Source: Bradyrhizobium arachidis (GTDB taxonomy: Bacteria > Pseudomonadota > Alphaproteobacteria > Rhizobiales > Xanthobacteraceae). Taken from it: a stretch of 64,000 nt of DNA. Made by a program: the position numbers and the translations under genes. The DNA lies in the NCBI RefSeq assembly GCF_015291705.1, contig NZ_CP030050.1, forward strand, positions 4,092,001-4,156,000, written 5' to 3'. The notes below the pieces were generated by a model, which was not told the origin of the DNA, did not search any database, and saw only the letters and a program-made list of their open reading frames with translations. Shown here piece by piece: positions 29,751-38,241 of this stretch; the stretch's first letter is position 1, and every line of letters starts with the position of its first letter.

Positions 29751-30754
29751 ATGATTTCTGGATCGCATGCGGCCATCATCTGCTCGACCGCGAGGCGGGC
29801 GGCGGGCTTTGCGTCACCGACGAGTTCCTGAAGGCCTATTTCGTCCGGCCCGAGCTGATTCCGCCGGACGACGCATGCCCGGTCGAGCGGCGCCTGCACC
29901 GCGAGTTGTTTGTTGCTCCCCGCCGGGCGGTCAGTGTGGATGAAATCGCAGCGATCGTTGACGCGGATGCCCGGGAGAACTGGCGGCTCGTGCTTGCCGT
30001 TCGCGATCTCCTGGTGAGACATCGGACCCTGGAAGCCGCCTATCTTGCAGCCGTCCGGTCGGGGACGAACGGTTTGCCGCCGCTGTTCGTCAATCAACTC
30101 GTGCATGTCATCCTGCGCAATGCGCTGGATGGCTGCGATGACCCGTTCGTGCTGCGCGCGGCCGAGCTGTTCTTCCGCCAGCAGCGCATCCTGCCGCAAG
30201 AAGGGGCCCTACTGCTCGGCGACGAGGAGGTCGTCGGTGGGCGGAGCCCGACCCCGGTGCTCTCGCTGATGTCGATGCTCGGGGCCGTGACCGATGCAGA
30301 GCTGGACGTCCTGGGCGAGGGCAATGTCGACGACTACTGGCACCGAAGCGACCATTTCGACATGGCTTTCGATCTCACCGCGGGCGGCCGCGGGCCATGG
30401 GCGTTGGCGCGGGCGATGACGCGCTGGATCTCCCATCTGCTCGGGATTGATGTCGGTATCGAGCCGCTGCGCGAACTGCGTGATGCGCGGCTCACCTGGT
30501 ATGTTGGGCTCGACGCCGATGCGACCAGGCTCGGCGACCGCCTCTGGCATGGCGAACAACTCGACGACCGCAGCGCCGGCCGTGTGCTTGCATTGTTCAG
30601 CCTGACGTTTGCAGACACGAGTGCAGTCGCGGACGAGATGCAGGGCGAGCCGGTCTATCTCATTCTGTCGATGAACTCCGATCAGCAACTCCGGATGAAG
30701 CCGCAGAATTTGCTGACGGGGCTGCCGATCAAGCACCTGGAGATGGTGACGTGA
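29747..30754 (+). CDS. DUF6352 family protein
   Basis: A 335-residue soluble protein beginning MNDFWIACGHHLLDR, a start typical of DUF6352. Acidic and helix-rich; no catalytic motif is recognised. Both ends overlap neighbouring genes by four bases, so its dose is tied to the rest of the operon. A role in formate dehydrogenase maturation is inferred only from conserved context. Confidence 0.7.
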   Translation: MNDFWIACGHHLLDREAGGGLCVTDEFLKAYFVRPELIPPDDACPVERRLHRELFVAPRRAVSVDEIAAIVDADARENWRLVLAVRDLLVRHRTLEAAYLAAVRSGTNGLPPLFVNQLVHVILRNALDGCDDPFVLRAAELFFRQQRILPQEGALLLGDEEVVGGRSPTPVLSLMSMLGAVTDAELDVLGEGNVDDYWHRSDHFDMAFDLTAGGRGPWALARAMTRWISHLLGIDVGIEPLRELRDARLTWYVGLDADATRLGDRLWHGEQLDDRSAGRVLALFSLTFADTSAVADEMQGEPVYLILSMNSDQQLRMKPQNLLTGLPIKHLEMVT

Positions 30755-31266
30755 GCCCGGCCGCGCTGCCGCTTGTGTGCATCCCCGTCGGCATCGTGGT
30801 CGAGCGGTACAAGGCGGACTCGCCGTGGACTGACTTTGTCTGGCGCGCGGTCGCCGTGCTGCCGGACGAGCCGGACACAAAGCCCTGGACGGTTCTGCGC
30901 GAAGAGAGCGGCAGAACGCTGTTCTATGCCGGCAGTGCTACGGTCGATCTCTACAGTTCCGAGACGGCGCGCTATCGCGACAATCTCGCTTCGGGTAGCC
31001 CGAGCATCTGGACCGTGTTGTCGCCTGCGGAGGGCGCTTGGCCCTATTCGGTGGCTGCCGCCACCGTCGATCCTGCGGAAGGCGAGGCGTTCACGGAGTC
31101 CGGCGCGAACCTGGTCGAGGCCGTTCCCATGCCGGAAGCGCTGCGTGAGCAGATTGAAAGAGTCGTTGCCGAGCACCACGTCGAACGGGAATTCTTCAAA
31201 CGCAAGCGGCGGCAGGCCGATCCGGAAGCGCTGGCGAGCCGGCAGCAAAAAGGCGGACACGAATGA
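30751..31266 (+). CDS. DUF3305 family protein
   Basis: A 171-residue protein (GTG start at 30751) with the DUF3305 core: PVGIVVERYKADSPW followed by WRAVAVLP, and later YRDNLASGSPSIWTVL. The C-terminus is basic (KRKRRQADP). The family is restricted to formate dehydrogenase clusters in alpha- and betaproteobacteria and is always near DUF3306. Function is unknown; assembly of the complex is the usual guess. It overlaps the next gene by four bases. Confidence 0.8.
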   Translation: MSPAALPLVCIPVGIVVERYKADSPWTDFVWRAVAVLPDEPDTKPWTVLREESGRTLFYAGSATVDLYSSETARYRDNLASGSPSIWTVLSPAEGAWPYSVAAATVDPAEGEAFTESGANLVEAVPMPEALREQIERVVAEHHVEREFFKRKRRQADPEALASRQQKGGHE

Positions 31267-31880
31267 GTGAGGATAAGTTCCTGGCGCGCTGGTCCCGTCG
31301 CAAGCAGGAAGCAAAGGCGAACGCTCGGCAACCCGATCCGGCTATGCCCGACGACATGCAGTCGGCACCACCGCCTGCCGTGAAAAACGACGAAGCAGAG
31401 TTTGACCTTTCGAGCCTGCCTTCGATCGACGCGATCACGTCCGTAACGGACATCAGGCAATTCCTGCGCACGGGGATTCCGCAGGAGCTGACACGTGCGG
31501 CGCTTCGTCGCGCCTGGAGTGCCGATCCCGCCATTCGCGACTTCATCGGGCTTGCGGAAAACGCCTGGGACTTCAACGATCCGACCGCAATGCCGGGCTT
31601 TGGCCCACTGGATTGCTCGGAAGCAGAACTGGCCGCGTTCGTGGACAGAATCTTCGGCGGCCTCAGCAAGGCAGCCGAGACGCTGCCTGAGACTCCGGTT
31701 GAAGTCACGGATTCTTCGCCGGAATTGCAGCAGGTCGAGAGATCGAGTGTTGAGATCGTCGCCGAGCAAGCCCGGCCTTCACCTGTTCCTGCTGCATCGC
31801 AACTAACGGTGGCTGAAAGCACTGGAGGCGAACAGCCGTCGAGTCCTCGCCGCACCCATGGCGGAGCGCTGCCTCGCTAG
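31263..31880 (+). CDS. DUF3306 family protein
   Basis: A 205-residue hydrophilic protein. It starts MSEDKFLARWSRRKQEAK, the hallmark of DUF3306, and contains IRQFLRTGIPQELTRAALRRAW and a FNDP motif in outline. The C-terminal ~50 residues are low-complexity. It has no signal or membrane segment. Found with DUF3305 in formate dehydrogenase operons; role unknown. A 129-base gap follows before the TorD gene, so a separate promoter may lie there. Confidence 0.8.
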   Translation: MSEDKFLARWSRRKQEAKANARQPDPAMPDDMQSAPPPAVKNDEAEFDLSSLPSIDAITSVTDIRQFLRTGIPQELTRAALRRAWSADPAIRDFIGLAENAWDFNDPTAMPGFGPLDCSEAELAAFVDRIFGGLSKAAETLPETPVEVTDSSPELQQVERSSVEIVAEQARPSPVPAASQLTVAESTGGEQPSSPRRTHGGALPR

Positions 31881-32009
31881 GCTCCGACGAACGGCTATAG
31901 CCTCAGACTATGGGGAGGCGATTGACCCTCAGTTGGGCCGGGACTACGCTTGGTCTAGCGCTTTGTAGCGAAAGCAAAATCAGCACCCGGGACTTGGATG
32001 GAGGTCCAC

Positions 32010-32789
32010 GTGCGTGATGATGGCCTTGAGCGAGCCATATGCGCCGCTGGCGGCGTTGCAGGACTCGCGCGCAAAATTGGCATCAGCCAACCCTCCGTTT
32101 CGAACTGGAGCAAGGTGCCAGCACAACGGGTGATGGCGGTCGAAGCGGCCACCGGCGTATCGCGCCAGGACTTGCGGCCCGATCTGTACAGCGAGCCGCT
32201 TGTGTCCGAAGAGCTGATTGAACCCGTCGATGCGGCGCGTGCGCGAGAATATCTGCTGCTCGCGACGCTCTTGTCCGCGGCACCGTCTAGAAGGCTGCTC
32301 GATCAACTGGCCGCATTGAACGGTGATGCGACGCCGCTCGGGTGCGCGCATGCCGGGCTGGCCGCAGCCGCCGCCAATGCAGTCGCAGCCAAGGTCGAGC
32401 GCGAACATTTCGATCTGTTCGTCGGTCTCGGCCGCGGCGAGCTGTTGCCTTATGCCTCCTACTACCTGACGGGATTCCTCAACGAGCGGCCGCTGTCGCG
32501 CCTGCGCGCCGATCTCGCCGCGTCCGGAATCGAGCGCGCCGCGAATAATTCGGAGCCGGAAGATCACGCCGCCATCCTGTGCGAGATCATGGCGGGCTTC
32601 GCGGGAGGGCGCTTCCCGGCGTCGTTCGAGGAGCAGCGCGCGTTCTTTGACAAGCATGTCGGGTCCTGGATAGGGCAGCTGTTCGCCGACATCGAGCGCG
32701 CTGAGAGCGCCATCTTCTATCGTGCGGTCGGCGCGCTCGGCCGCGCCTTTATCGAGATCGAGAGGGAAGCATTCACGTTCGCCAACTGA
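32010..32789 (+). CDS. HTH-TorD fusion: molecular chaperone with N-terminal DNA-binding-like domain
   Basis: About 259 residues with two parts. Residues 1-55 form a Cro/YdaS-like helix-turn-helix (ERAICAAGGVAGLARKIG, ISQPSVSNWSKVP). Residues about 70-259 are a TorD/DmsD chaperone domain (EREHFDLFVGLGRGELLPYASYYL in outline), which binds Tat signals or apo-enzyme of molybdoenzymes. GGAGG at 32000-32004 favours GTG 32010; an ATG at 31998 gives four more residues. It precedes the Tat mini-protein and catalytic subunit, its presumed clients. The HTH suggests it might also report enzyme maturation to transcription. Confidence 0.82.
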   Translation: MRDDGLERAICAAGGVAGLARKIGISQPSVSNWSKVPAQRVMAVEAATGVSRQDLRPDLYSEPLVSEELIEPVDAARAREYLLLATLLSAAPSRRLLDQLAALNGDATPLGCAHAGLAAAAANAVAAKVEREHFDLFVGLGRGELLPYASYYLTGFLNERPLSRLRADLAASGIERAANNSEPEDHAAILCEIMAGFAGGRFPASFEEQRAFFDKHVGSWIGQLFADIERAESAIFYRAVGALGRAFIEIEREAFTFAN

Positions 32790-32818
32790 CCTGCACCGGC
32801 AGGTCCAGGAGAGATGCG

Positions 32819-33037
32819 ATGAGTGAAGACGAGAAAACCACAGTCGGGCGTCGCGATTTCCTGCGCAAGGTCGGCGTCGGCACGGTCGGCGCCGGCGCGA
32901 CGCTCGCGGCACCGCTGGTCGGGTCCGCGCAGGCTGATAGCGAGACCAGCGATGAGAAGCGCAAGGCGCGCTACAAGGAAACCGATCACATCAAGGCCTT
33001 CTATCGCGTCAATCGTTATCCGGCCAAGGGAGGTTGA
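32819..33037 (+). CDS. Formate dehydrogenase-associated Tat signal mini-protein
   Basis: A 72-residue protein with a twin-arginine motif, VGRRDFLRKVGVG, a short hydrophobic stretch ending AGSAQA-like (LVGSAQA), and a conserved tail DHIKAFYRVNRYP. This matches the small family of Tat-signal proteins found just before formate dehydrogenase alpha subunits. CAGGAGAG precedes the ATG. It may be a small subunit exported with the enzyme. Its stop overlaps the ribosome region of the catalytic subunit. Confidence 0.85.
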   Translation: MSEDEKTTVGRRDFLRKVGVGTVGAGATLAAPLVGSAQADSETSDEKRKARYKETDHIKAFYRVNRYPAKGG

Positions 33038-33039
33038 CC

Positions 33040-35982
33040 GTGCTGATCAAGCGAACAAACGAGCGTTCCTTGCGCCATGGTTCCGTTGCCGTGTCCCTTG
33101 CGGGGCAGGCCGGCGGTCTCGACCGCCGCAGCTTCTTGCGCAAATCCGGTCTTGCTGGCGGCGCGCTCGCCGCGCTCGGCACGCTGCCGGTCGGCGGCGT
33201 GCGCAAGGCGGAAGCGGCGATGGCCGGTCCGCTCGCCGCAGGCGCGACCGTCCGCAAGAGCGTCTGCACGCATTGCTCGGTTGGGTGCACGGTGACGGCT
33301 GAGGTCCTGAACGGGGTATGGATCGGCCAGGAGCCGAGCTGGGATTCCCCGATCAATCGCGGATCGCATTGCGCCAAGGGTGCCTCCGTGCGCGAGCTCG
33401 TGCACAGCGAGCGGCGACTGCGCTATCCGATGAAGTTGGTAGACGGGCGATGGACCCGCGTGTCCTGGGACACCGCGATCAACGAGATCGGCGACAAACT
33501 TCAAGCTGTACGTGAGAAGTCGGGCCCCGATTCCGTCTATTGGCTCGGCTCGGCCAAGATGACGAACGAAGGCGCCTACCTGTTCCGCAAGCTCGGCGCA
33601 TTCTGGGGAACCAACAATACCGATCACCAGGCTCGCATCTGCCATTCGACCACCGTCACCGGCGTCGCCAATACCTGGGGCTACGGCGCGATGACCAACA
33701 GCTACAATGATATCCGTAATGCGAAGACGCAGGTCATCCTGGGCGGCAATCCGGCAGAGGCGCATCCGGTCTCGCTTCAGCACCTGCTTGAGGGAAAGGA
33801 ACTGCAAAAGGCCAACTTCGTCGTCATCGACCCGCGCCTGACGCGCACGGCCGCGCACGCGACGGAATATGTGCGGATGCGGCCGGGCACCGACATCCCG
33901 GTGCTCTACGGCATGATGTGGCACATCCTCCAGAACGGCTGGGAAGACAAGGAATTCATCCGGCAGCGCGTCTACGGGTTCGACGATCTCCGCAAGGAAG
34001 TGGAGAAGTGGACTCCGGACGAAGTCGAGCGTGTCACCGGCATTCCCGGCGAGCAGCTCAAGCGCGTCGCCAAGATGTTTGCCACCGAGAAGCCGGCCAC
34101 GCTGATCTGGGCCATGGGCCAGACCCAGAAGACCGTGGGCACCGCCAATGTGCGCGCCAGTTGCATCCTGCTGCTGATGACCGGAAATGTCGGCGGAGCG
34201 GGCATGGGAGCCAACATTTTCCGTGGCCACGATAACGTCCAGGGCGCGACCGACGTCGGGCTCGATATCGTCACGCTGCCGTTCTACTACGGCCTCGCCG
34301 AGGGCGCTTGGAAGCACTGGTCGCGGGTTTGGGAGGTCGATTATGACTTCCTGAAGTCTCGCTTCGACTCCAAGCAGATCATGGAAGCCCCCGGCATTCC
34401 GCTGACCCGCTGGTTCGAGGCGGTGACGCTGCCGAAGGATCAGATCGCGCAGAAGGACAGTGTGAAGGCGGTATTCGTGCAGGGACACGCCTCCAACAGC
34501 ATCACCCGTATCCCTGAATCTCTTAATGGCCTGAAGGCGCTCGAGCTGCTCGTCATCGCCGATCCGCATCCGACGACCTGGGCCTCGCTCGCAGTCGAGG
34601 CGGGACGCAAGGATGGAGTCTACATTCTTCCGGTTGCCACGCAATTCGAGTGCAAGGGCTCGCGCGTCGCCTCCAACCGCTCGCTGCAATGGGGCGAGCA
34701 GATCGTGAAGCCGATCTTCGAGTCGAAGGATGATCTCGAGATCATCTACCTCTTGGCGAAGAAGTTCGGCTTCGCCGACCAAATGTTCAAGAAGATCAAG
34801 GTCGAGAACAATCTTCCTGAAGCAGAAGATGTACTGCGCGAGATGAACCGCGGCAGCTGGTCGACCGGCTATTGCGGGCAATCGCCCGAGCGCCTCAAGG
34901 CGCACATGAAGAACCAAGCCAAGTTCGACATGCTGACCATGCGGGCACCCAGGGACGATCCCGAGGTCGGGGGCGATTATTACGGCCTGCCCTGGCCGTG
35001 CTGGGGATCACCGGAGGTCAAGCATCCCGGCACGCCGCTGCTCTACAATACCAATCTGCATGTAATGGATGGCGGCGGCACGTTCCGGCCGCGGTTTGGC
35101 ATCGAGCGCGAGGAGAAGCTGCCGGACGGCACGACGCGTAAGGTCAGCCTGCTCGCGGATGGCTCGTACTCGCTAGGGTCGGCCATCCAGGACGGCTACC
35201 CGGAATTCACGCTCGCCAGCCTGAAGAAGCTCGGCTGGGATACCGAGCTCACCGAAGCGGAAATGGCCGTGATCAACAAGGTCAACCCCGCAACTCCGGA
35301 CGCGGTGTCGTGGTCGCTCGACCTGTCGGGCGGCATCCAGCGCGTCGCGCTGGCGCACGGCTGCGTCCCCTACGGCAACGGCAAGGCGCGCATGAATGCA
35401 TTCGGCTTGCCCGATCCGATCCCGGTCCACCGCGAGCCGATTTACACGCCGCGCGTCGATCTCGTTGCCAAATATCCGACGCTGCCCGATGCCAAGCAGT
35501 TCCGGGTGCCGAATATTGGCTTCTCCGTGCAGAAGGCTGCAGTGGAGAAGGGAATTGCGAAACAGTTCCCACTCATCCTGTCGTCCGGCCGCCTGGTCGA
35601 ATATGAGGGCGGCGGCGAGGAGACCCGGACCAACCCGTGGCTCGCCGAATTGCAGCAGGACATGTTCATCGAGATCAATCCTACCGACGCCGCCGACCGC
35701 GGCGTCAAGGATGGTGCCTGGGTCTGGGTCACCGGTGCCGAGAACAATTCACGGGCAAGGATGAAGGCACTCGTCACCGAGCGGGTGGGCAAGGGGGTCG
35801 CCTGGATGCCCTTCCACTTCGGTGGCTGGCTTGCGGGCAAGGATCTCCGCGGCAACTACCCGAAGGGCACCGACCCGATCGTGCTCGGTGAAAGCGCCAA
35901 CACGATCACCACCTACGGATACGATCCCGCGACGAACATGCAGGAGACCAAGGTCACTCTCTGCCAGATCGCGGCGGCATAG
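33040..35982 (+). CDS. fdhA: Formate dehydrogenase catalytic (alpha) subunit, Mo/W-bisMGD, Cys-type
   Basis: About 980 residues, periplasmic. Tat motif DRRSFLRKSG at residues 28-37. The 4Fe-4S site is CTHCSVGC with a fourth Cys in GSHCAKG. The metal-ligand position reads ARICHSTT, so Cys replaces the selenocysteine of some homologues. A C-terminal molydopterin dinucleotide-binding domain is present (LSSGRLVEYEGGG, INPTDAADRGV). GTG 33040 is preferred over TTG 33034 because GGGAGG at 33028-33033 is then correctly spaced. It oxidises formate to CO2 and passes electrons to the beta subunit encoded 13 bases downstream. Confidence 0.93.
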   Translation: MLIKRTNERSLRHGSVAVSLAGQAGGLDRRSFLRKSGLAGGALAALGTLPVGGVRKAEAAMAGPLAAGATVRKSVCTHCSVGCTVTAEVLNGVWIGQEPSWDSPINRGSHCAKGASVRELVHSERRLRYPMKLVDGRWTRVSWDTAINEIGDKLQAVREKSGPDSVYWLGSAKMTNEGAYLFRKLGAFWGTNNTDHQARICHSTTVTGVANTWGYGAMTNSYNDIRNAKTQVILGGNPAEAHPVSLQHLLEGKELQKANFVVIDPRLTRTAAHATEYVRMRPGTDIPVLYGMMWHILQNGWEDKEFIRQRVYGFDDLRKEVEKWTPDEVERVTGIPGEQLKRVAKMFATEKPATLIWAMGQTQKTVGTANVRASCILLLMTGNVGGAGMGANIFRGHDNVQGATDVGLDIVTLPFYYGLAEGAWKHWSRVWEVDYDFLKSRFDSKQIMEAPGIPLTRWFEAVTLPKDQIAQKDSVKAVFVQGHASNSITRIPESLNGLKALELLVIADPHPTTWASLAVEAGRKDGVYILPVATQFECKGSRVASNRSLQWGEQIVKPIFESKDDLEIIYLLAKKFGFADQMFKKIKVENNLPEAEDVLREMNRGSWSTGYCGQSPERLKAHMKNQAKFDMLTMRAPRDDPEVGGDYYGLPWPCWGSPEVKHPGTPLLYNTNLHVMDGGGTFRPRFGIEREEKLPDGTTRKVSLLADGSYSLGSAIQDGYPEFTLASLKKLGWDTELTEAEMAVINKVNPATPDAVSWSLDLSGGIQRVALAHGCVPYGNGKARMNAFGLPDPIPVHREPIYTPRVDLVAKYPTLPDAKQFRVPNIGFSVQKAAVEKGIAKQFPLILSSGRLVEYEGGGEETRTNPWLAELQQDMFIEINPTDAADRGVKDGAWVWVTGAENNSRARMKALVTERVGKGVAWMPFHFGGWLAGKDLRGNYPKGTDPIVLGESANTITTYGYDPATNMQETKVTLCQIAAA

Positions 35983-35994
35983 GGAGCAACGACG

Positions 35995-36591
35995 ATGGCA
36001 CGTATGAAGTTTCTCTGCGACGCCGACCGTTGCATCGAGTGCAACGCCTGCGTCACGGCCTGCAAGAACGAGCACGAGGTCCCCTGGGGTATCAACCGCC
36101 GCCGGGTCGTCACCATCGCCGATGGTAAGCCGGGCGAACGATCGGTCTCGATGGCTTGCATGCACTGCACGGATGCGCCGTGCGCTGCAGTGTGCCCGGT
36201 GAACTGTTTCTATACCACCGCCGATGGCGTAGTCCTGCACTCCAAGGATCTCTGCATCGGCTGCGGCTACTGCTTCTACGCCTGTCCGTTTGGCGCGCCG
36301 CAATATCCGAAGGTTGGTAATTTCGGCTCGCGCGGCAAGATGGACAAATGCACCTATTGCGCCGGCGGCCCCGAGGCCGATGGCAGCAAGGAGGAATACG
36401 AAAAATACGGTGCGAACCGCCTGGCCGAGGGCAAGCTGCCGCTGTGTGCCGAGATGTGTTCGACCAAGTCGCTGCTCGCCGGCGACGGCGAGATCATCGC
36501 CCAGATCTACAAGGAGCGCGTGCTGAAGCGTGGCTATGGCTCAGGCGCGTGGGGCTGGAAGACCGCCTATCGCGAAACAATCGAGTCCTGA
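35995..36591 (+). CDS. fdhB: Formate dehydrogenase iron-sulfur (beta) subunit
   Basis: A 198-residue ferredoxin-like subunit with four 4Fe-4S clusters: CIECNACVTACKNEHE, CMHCTDAPCAAVCP, CIGCGYCFYACP, and CTYC with later CAEMC. It has no membrane anchor, unlike E. coli FdnH, which is typical of the FDH3-type subunit. It links the catalytic subunit to the cytochrome b subunit. AGGGAGC precedes ATG 35995. Confidence 0.92.
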   Translation: MARMKFLCDADRCIECNACVTACKNEHEVPWGINRRRVVTIADGKPGERSVSMACMHCTDAPCAAVCPVNCFYTTADGVVLHSKDLCIGCGYCFYACPFGAPQYPKVGNFGSRGKMDKCTYCAGGPEADGSKEEYEKYGANRLAEGKLPLCAEMCSTKSLLAGDGEIIAQIYKERVLKRGYGSGAWGWKTAYRETIES

Positions 36592-36630
36592 AGGCGCCAC
36601 GCGCCGTGGCACAAATGCCGGGAGGAGCAG

Positions 36631-37644
36631 ATGTCCTCATTTGCAAGGTTCATTCGACCAGCCATCGGCGCGTGGGCGTTGCTTCTGTTGGTCATGGCAG
36701 TTCCGGCGCCGTCAGCGGCCCAGCAGGTCAACCCGACGGCGAGCTCGGTCAACGAGCGCCAATTGCTGCAGGAGATGGACCGGATCCAGGGGCGCGTCAG
36801 CATTCCCGACCAGCGCTCCAGCGTGCTGATGCAACCGGCTGGCCGCGAGTGGCGCGAATTCCGCAACGTCGCGCTGCGGTGGATCGGCGGCGTTGCCATG
36901 CTCGGCATGCTGGCGGTGCTGGTGATCTTCTATCTGACGCGCGGCATGGTCCGTCTCGAAAGCGGACGATCGGGCCGCACCATCGTGCGATTCAACACAT
37001 TTGAGCGTTTCGTGCACTGGATGACTGCGACCTGCTTCATCATCCTGGCGATCTCGGGATTGAACGTCACGTTCGGTCGGCCGCTGCTGCTTCCGCTGAT
37101 TGGGTTTGACGCCTTCTCGGAATGGTCGCAATGGGCGAAATTCGCGCACAACTACCTGAGCTTTCCCTTCACGATCGGCGTCGTGCTGATCTTTCTGATG
37201 TGGATCGGCGGCAATATCCCGAGCAAGGTGGATGTGGAGTGGATCAAGCGCGGAGGCGGCCTGATCGGTCACGATCATCCGCCGGCTCGCCGCTTCAATG
37301 CGGGTCAAAAGGGGATCTACTGGATCGTCGTGATCGGCGGTGGCCTCGTCGCTGCGACCGGGTATCTGCTCATGTTCCCGTTCTACCTGACGGGAATCGA
37401 GGGCATGCAGATTGCCCAGATCGTTCACTCCGTCGTGGCCGTGCTGTTTATCGCCGCGATGCTCGCTCACATCTACATCGGCACGATCGGGATGGAAGGT
37501 GCCTTCGAGGCGATGGGATCAGGCGAGGTCGATGTCAACTGGGCGCGCGAGCACCATAGCCTGTGGCTCGACCAGGAGTTGGCACGGAGCGATCCGAACG
37601 ATTCTCGGCCGCAGCCTCGCCATGCTACGTCCGCAGCCGAATAG
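36631..37644 (+). CDS. fdhC: Formate dehydrogenase cytochrome b (gamma) subunit
   Basis: A 337-residue inner-membrane subunit with an N-terminal signal (WALLLLVMAVPAPSAAQ), an additional helix near residue 95, and four core helices. Histidines placed to bind two b hemes are in FERFVHWMTA, FAHNYLSF, IVHSVVAVLF and LAHIYIG. It passes electrons from formate to quinone. GGAGGAG at 36620-36627 precedes ATG 36631. Compared with FdnI it has a long N-terminal periplasmic extension, usual in this subgroup. Confidence 0.92.
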   Translation: MSSFARFIRPAIGAWALLLLVMAVPAPSAAQQVNPTASSVNERQLLQEMDRIQGRVSIPDQRSSVLMQPAGREWREFRNVALRWIGGVAMLGMLAVLVIFYLTRGMVRLESGRSGRTIVRFNTFERFVHWMTATCFIILAISGLNVTFGRPLLLPLIGFDAFSEWSQWAKFAHNYLSFPFTIGVVLIFLMWIGGNIPSKVDVEWIKRGGGLIGHDHPPARRFNAGQKGIYWIVVIGGGLVAATGYLLMFPFYLTGIEGMQIAQIVHSVVAVLFIAAMLAHIYIGTIGMEGAFEAMGSGEVDVNWAREHHSLWLDQELARSDPNDSRPQPRHATSAAE

Positions 37645-37661
37645 AGCTGACGGAGCGTTGC

Positions 37662-37784
37662 CTAAAGACGTACGCCCGTCGTCGCAAAGGCCTCAGCGAC
37701 GGGTTCCTGTACGCTATTGAGCGCGGCAGCTCCAACCACTGCGATGACGATCGTCGCAATACAGGCAAGGATGAAAGCCTTCAT
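37662..37784 (-). CDS. 40-residue single-span membrane protein
   Basis: A very short gene on the minus strand, convergent with fdhC. The protein is 40 residues: a hydrophobic helix (MKAFILACIATIVIAVVGAA) then a polar tail containing LNSVQEPVAEAF and ending GVRL. A near-perfect ribosome site, AAGGAGGG, lies six bases before the ATG. I recall similar ~40-residue proteins with an N-x-x-Q-E-P core in Bradyrhizobium and Rhodopseudomonas, of unknown function. Its location after the formate dehydrogenase genes could be incidental. Confidence 0.7.
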   Translation of the reverse strand: MKAFILACIATIVIAVVGAAALNSVQEPVAEAFATTGVRL

Positions 37785-38241
37785 CGCGATCCCTCCTTGC
37801 AGGCGTTATACAGCACGTTTGACCGCGAATAAACGCTGCGCTTAAGCAGACCAATGCGGGCCGTAAGTCGAGCGCTTACTCCAACCGTTGCTCACGGGTC
37901 GATGCCATTCATCCAGAGCAATCATGCTCGCGACCATCACCTGGACCTGGTGATCGCCCTTGCTCCGTCGGCGCGCCGGCTTGTCCGCAACAGCGATCAG
38001 CTCGTGACGAGAAAATTGCAATCGGCCGAGCGGACGACCAGCAAACTGCGCTTGCAATGTTTAGTAAATGGTGCATTACTAAACAAATCGAGCCTGCCGG
38101 ATCTATAGAATCCGGGCGGCGCGAGGAAACGCCAGTTTAGTTGTTCAGCTCGTCATGGACTGTGTCGCTCTGCTCGAAGCACTCGAGCGGGTAGGAAAGC
38201 CGCGCCATGTCGATGGCCGGCCCACTCGGAGGGAACGTGCA
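37785..38241. other. Intergenic region upstream of the sugar/triose ABC operon
   Basis: These 457 bases hold the divergent promoters of the small membrane gene and the ABC operon. Besides the strong inverted repeat at 38058-38085, a further TTTAGT half-site-like word lies near 38136. No gene is supported; the open frames here are short and without ribosome sites. Confidence 0.5.
38058..38085. promoter_or_regulatory. Perfect 10-base inverted repeat, candidate operator
   Basis: TGTTTAGTAA (38058-38067) and TTACTAAACA (38076-38085) are exact inverted repeats separated by eight bases. The element is AT-rich in a GC-rich genome and lies 156 bases upstream of the binding-protein start. ROK-, GntR- or DeoR-type regulators use sites of this kind. 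The only regulator gene in the operon is the HTH protein at 46813, so it is one candidate binder. Confidence 0.6.

Noticed and set aside
33040..35982. Selenocysteine formate dehydrogenase
   Set aside because: The metal-ligand codon encodes Cys (ICHSTT) and no in-frame TGA interrupts the gene.
37675..37703. CCCGTCG/CGACGGG stem after fdhC as terminator
   Set aside because: It overlaps the coding part of the 40-residue gene and has no T-run.
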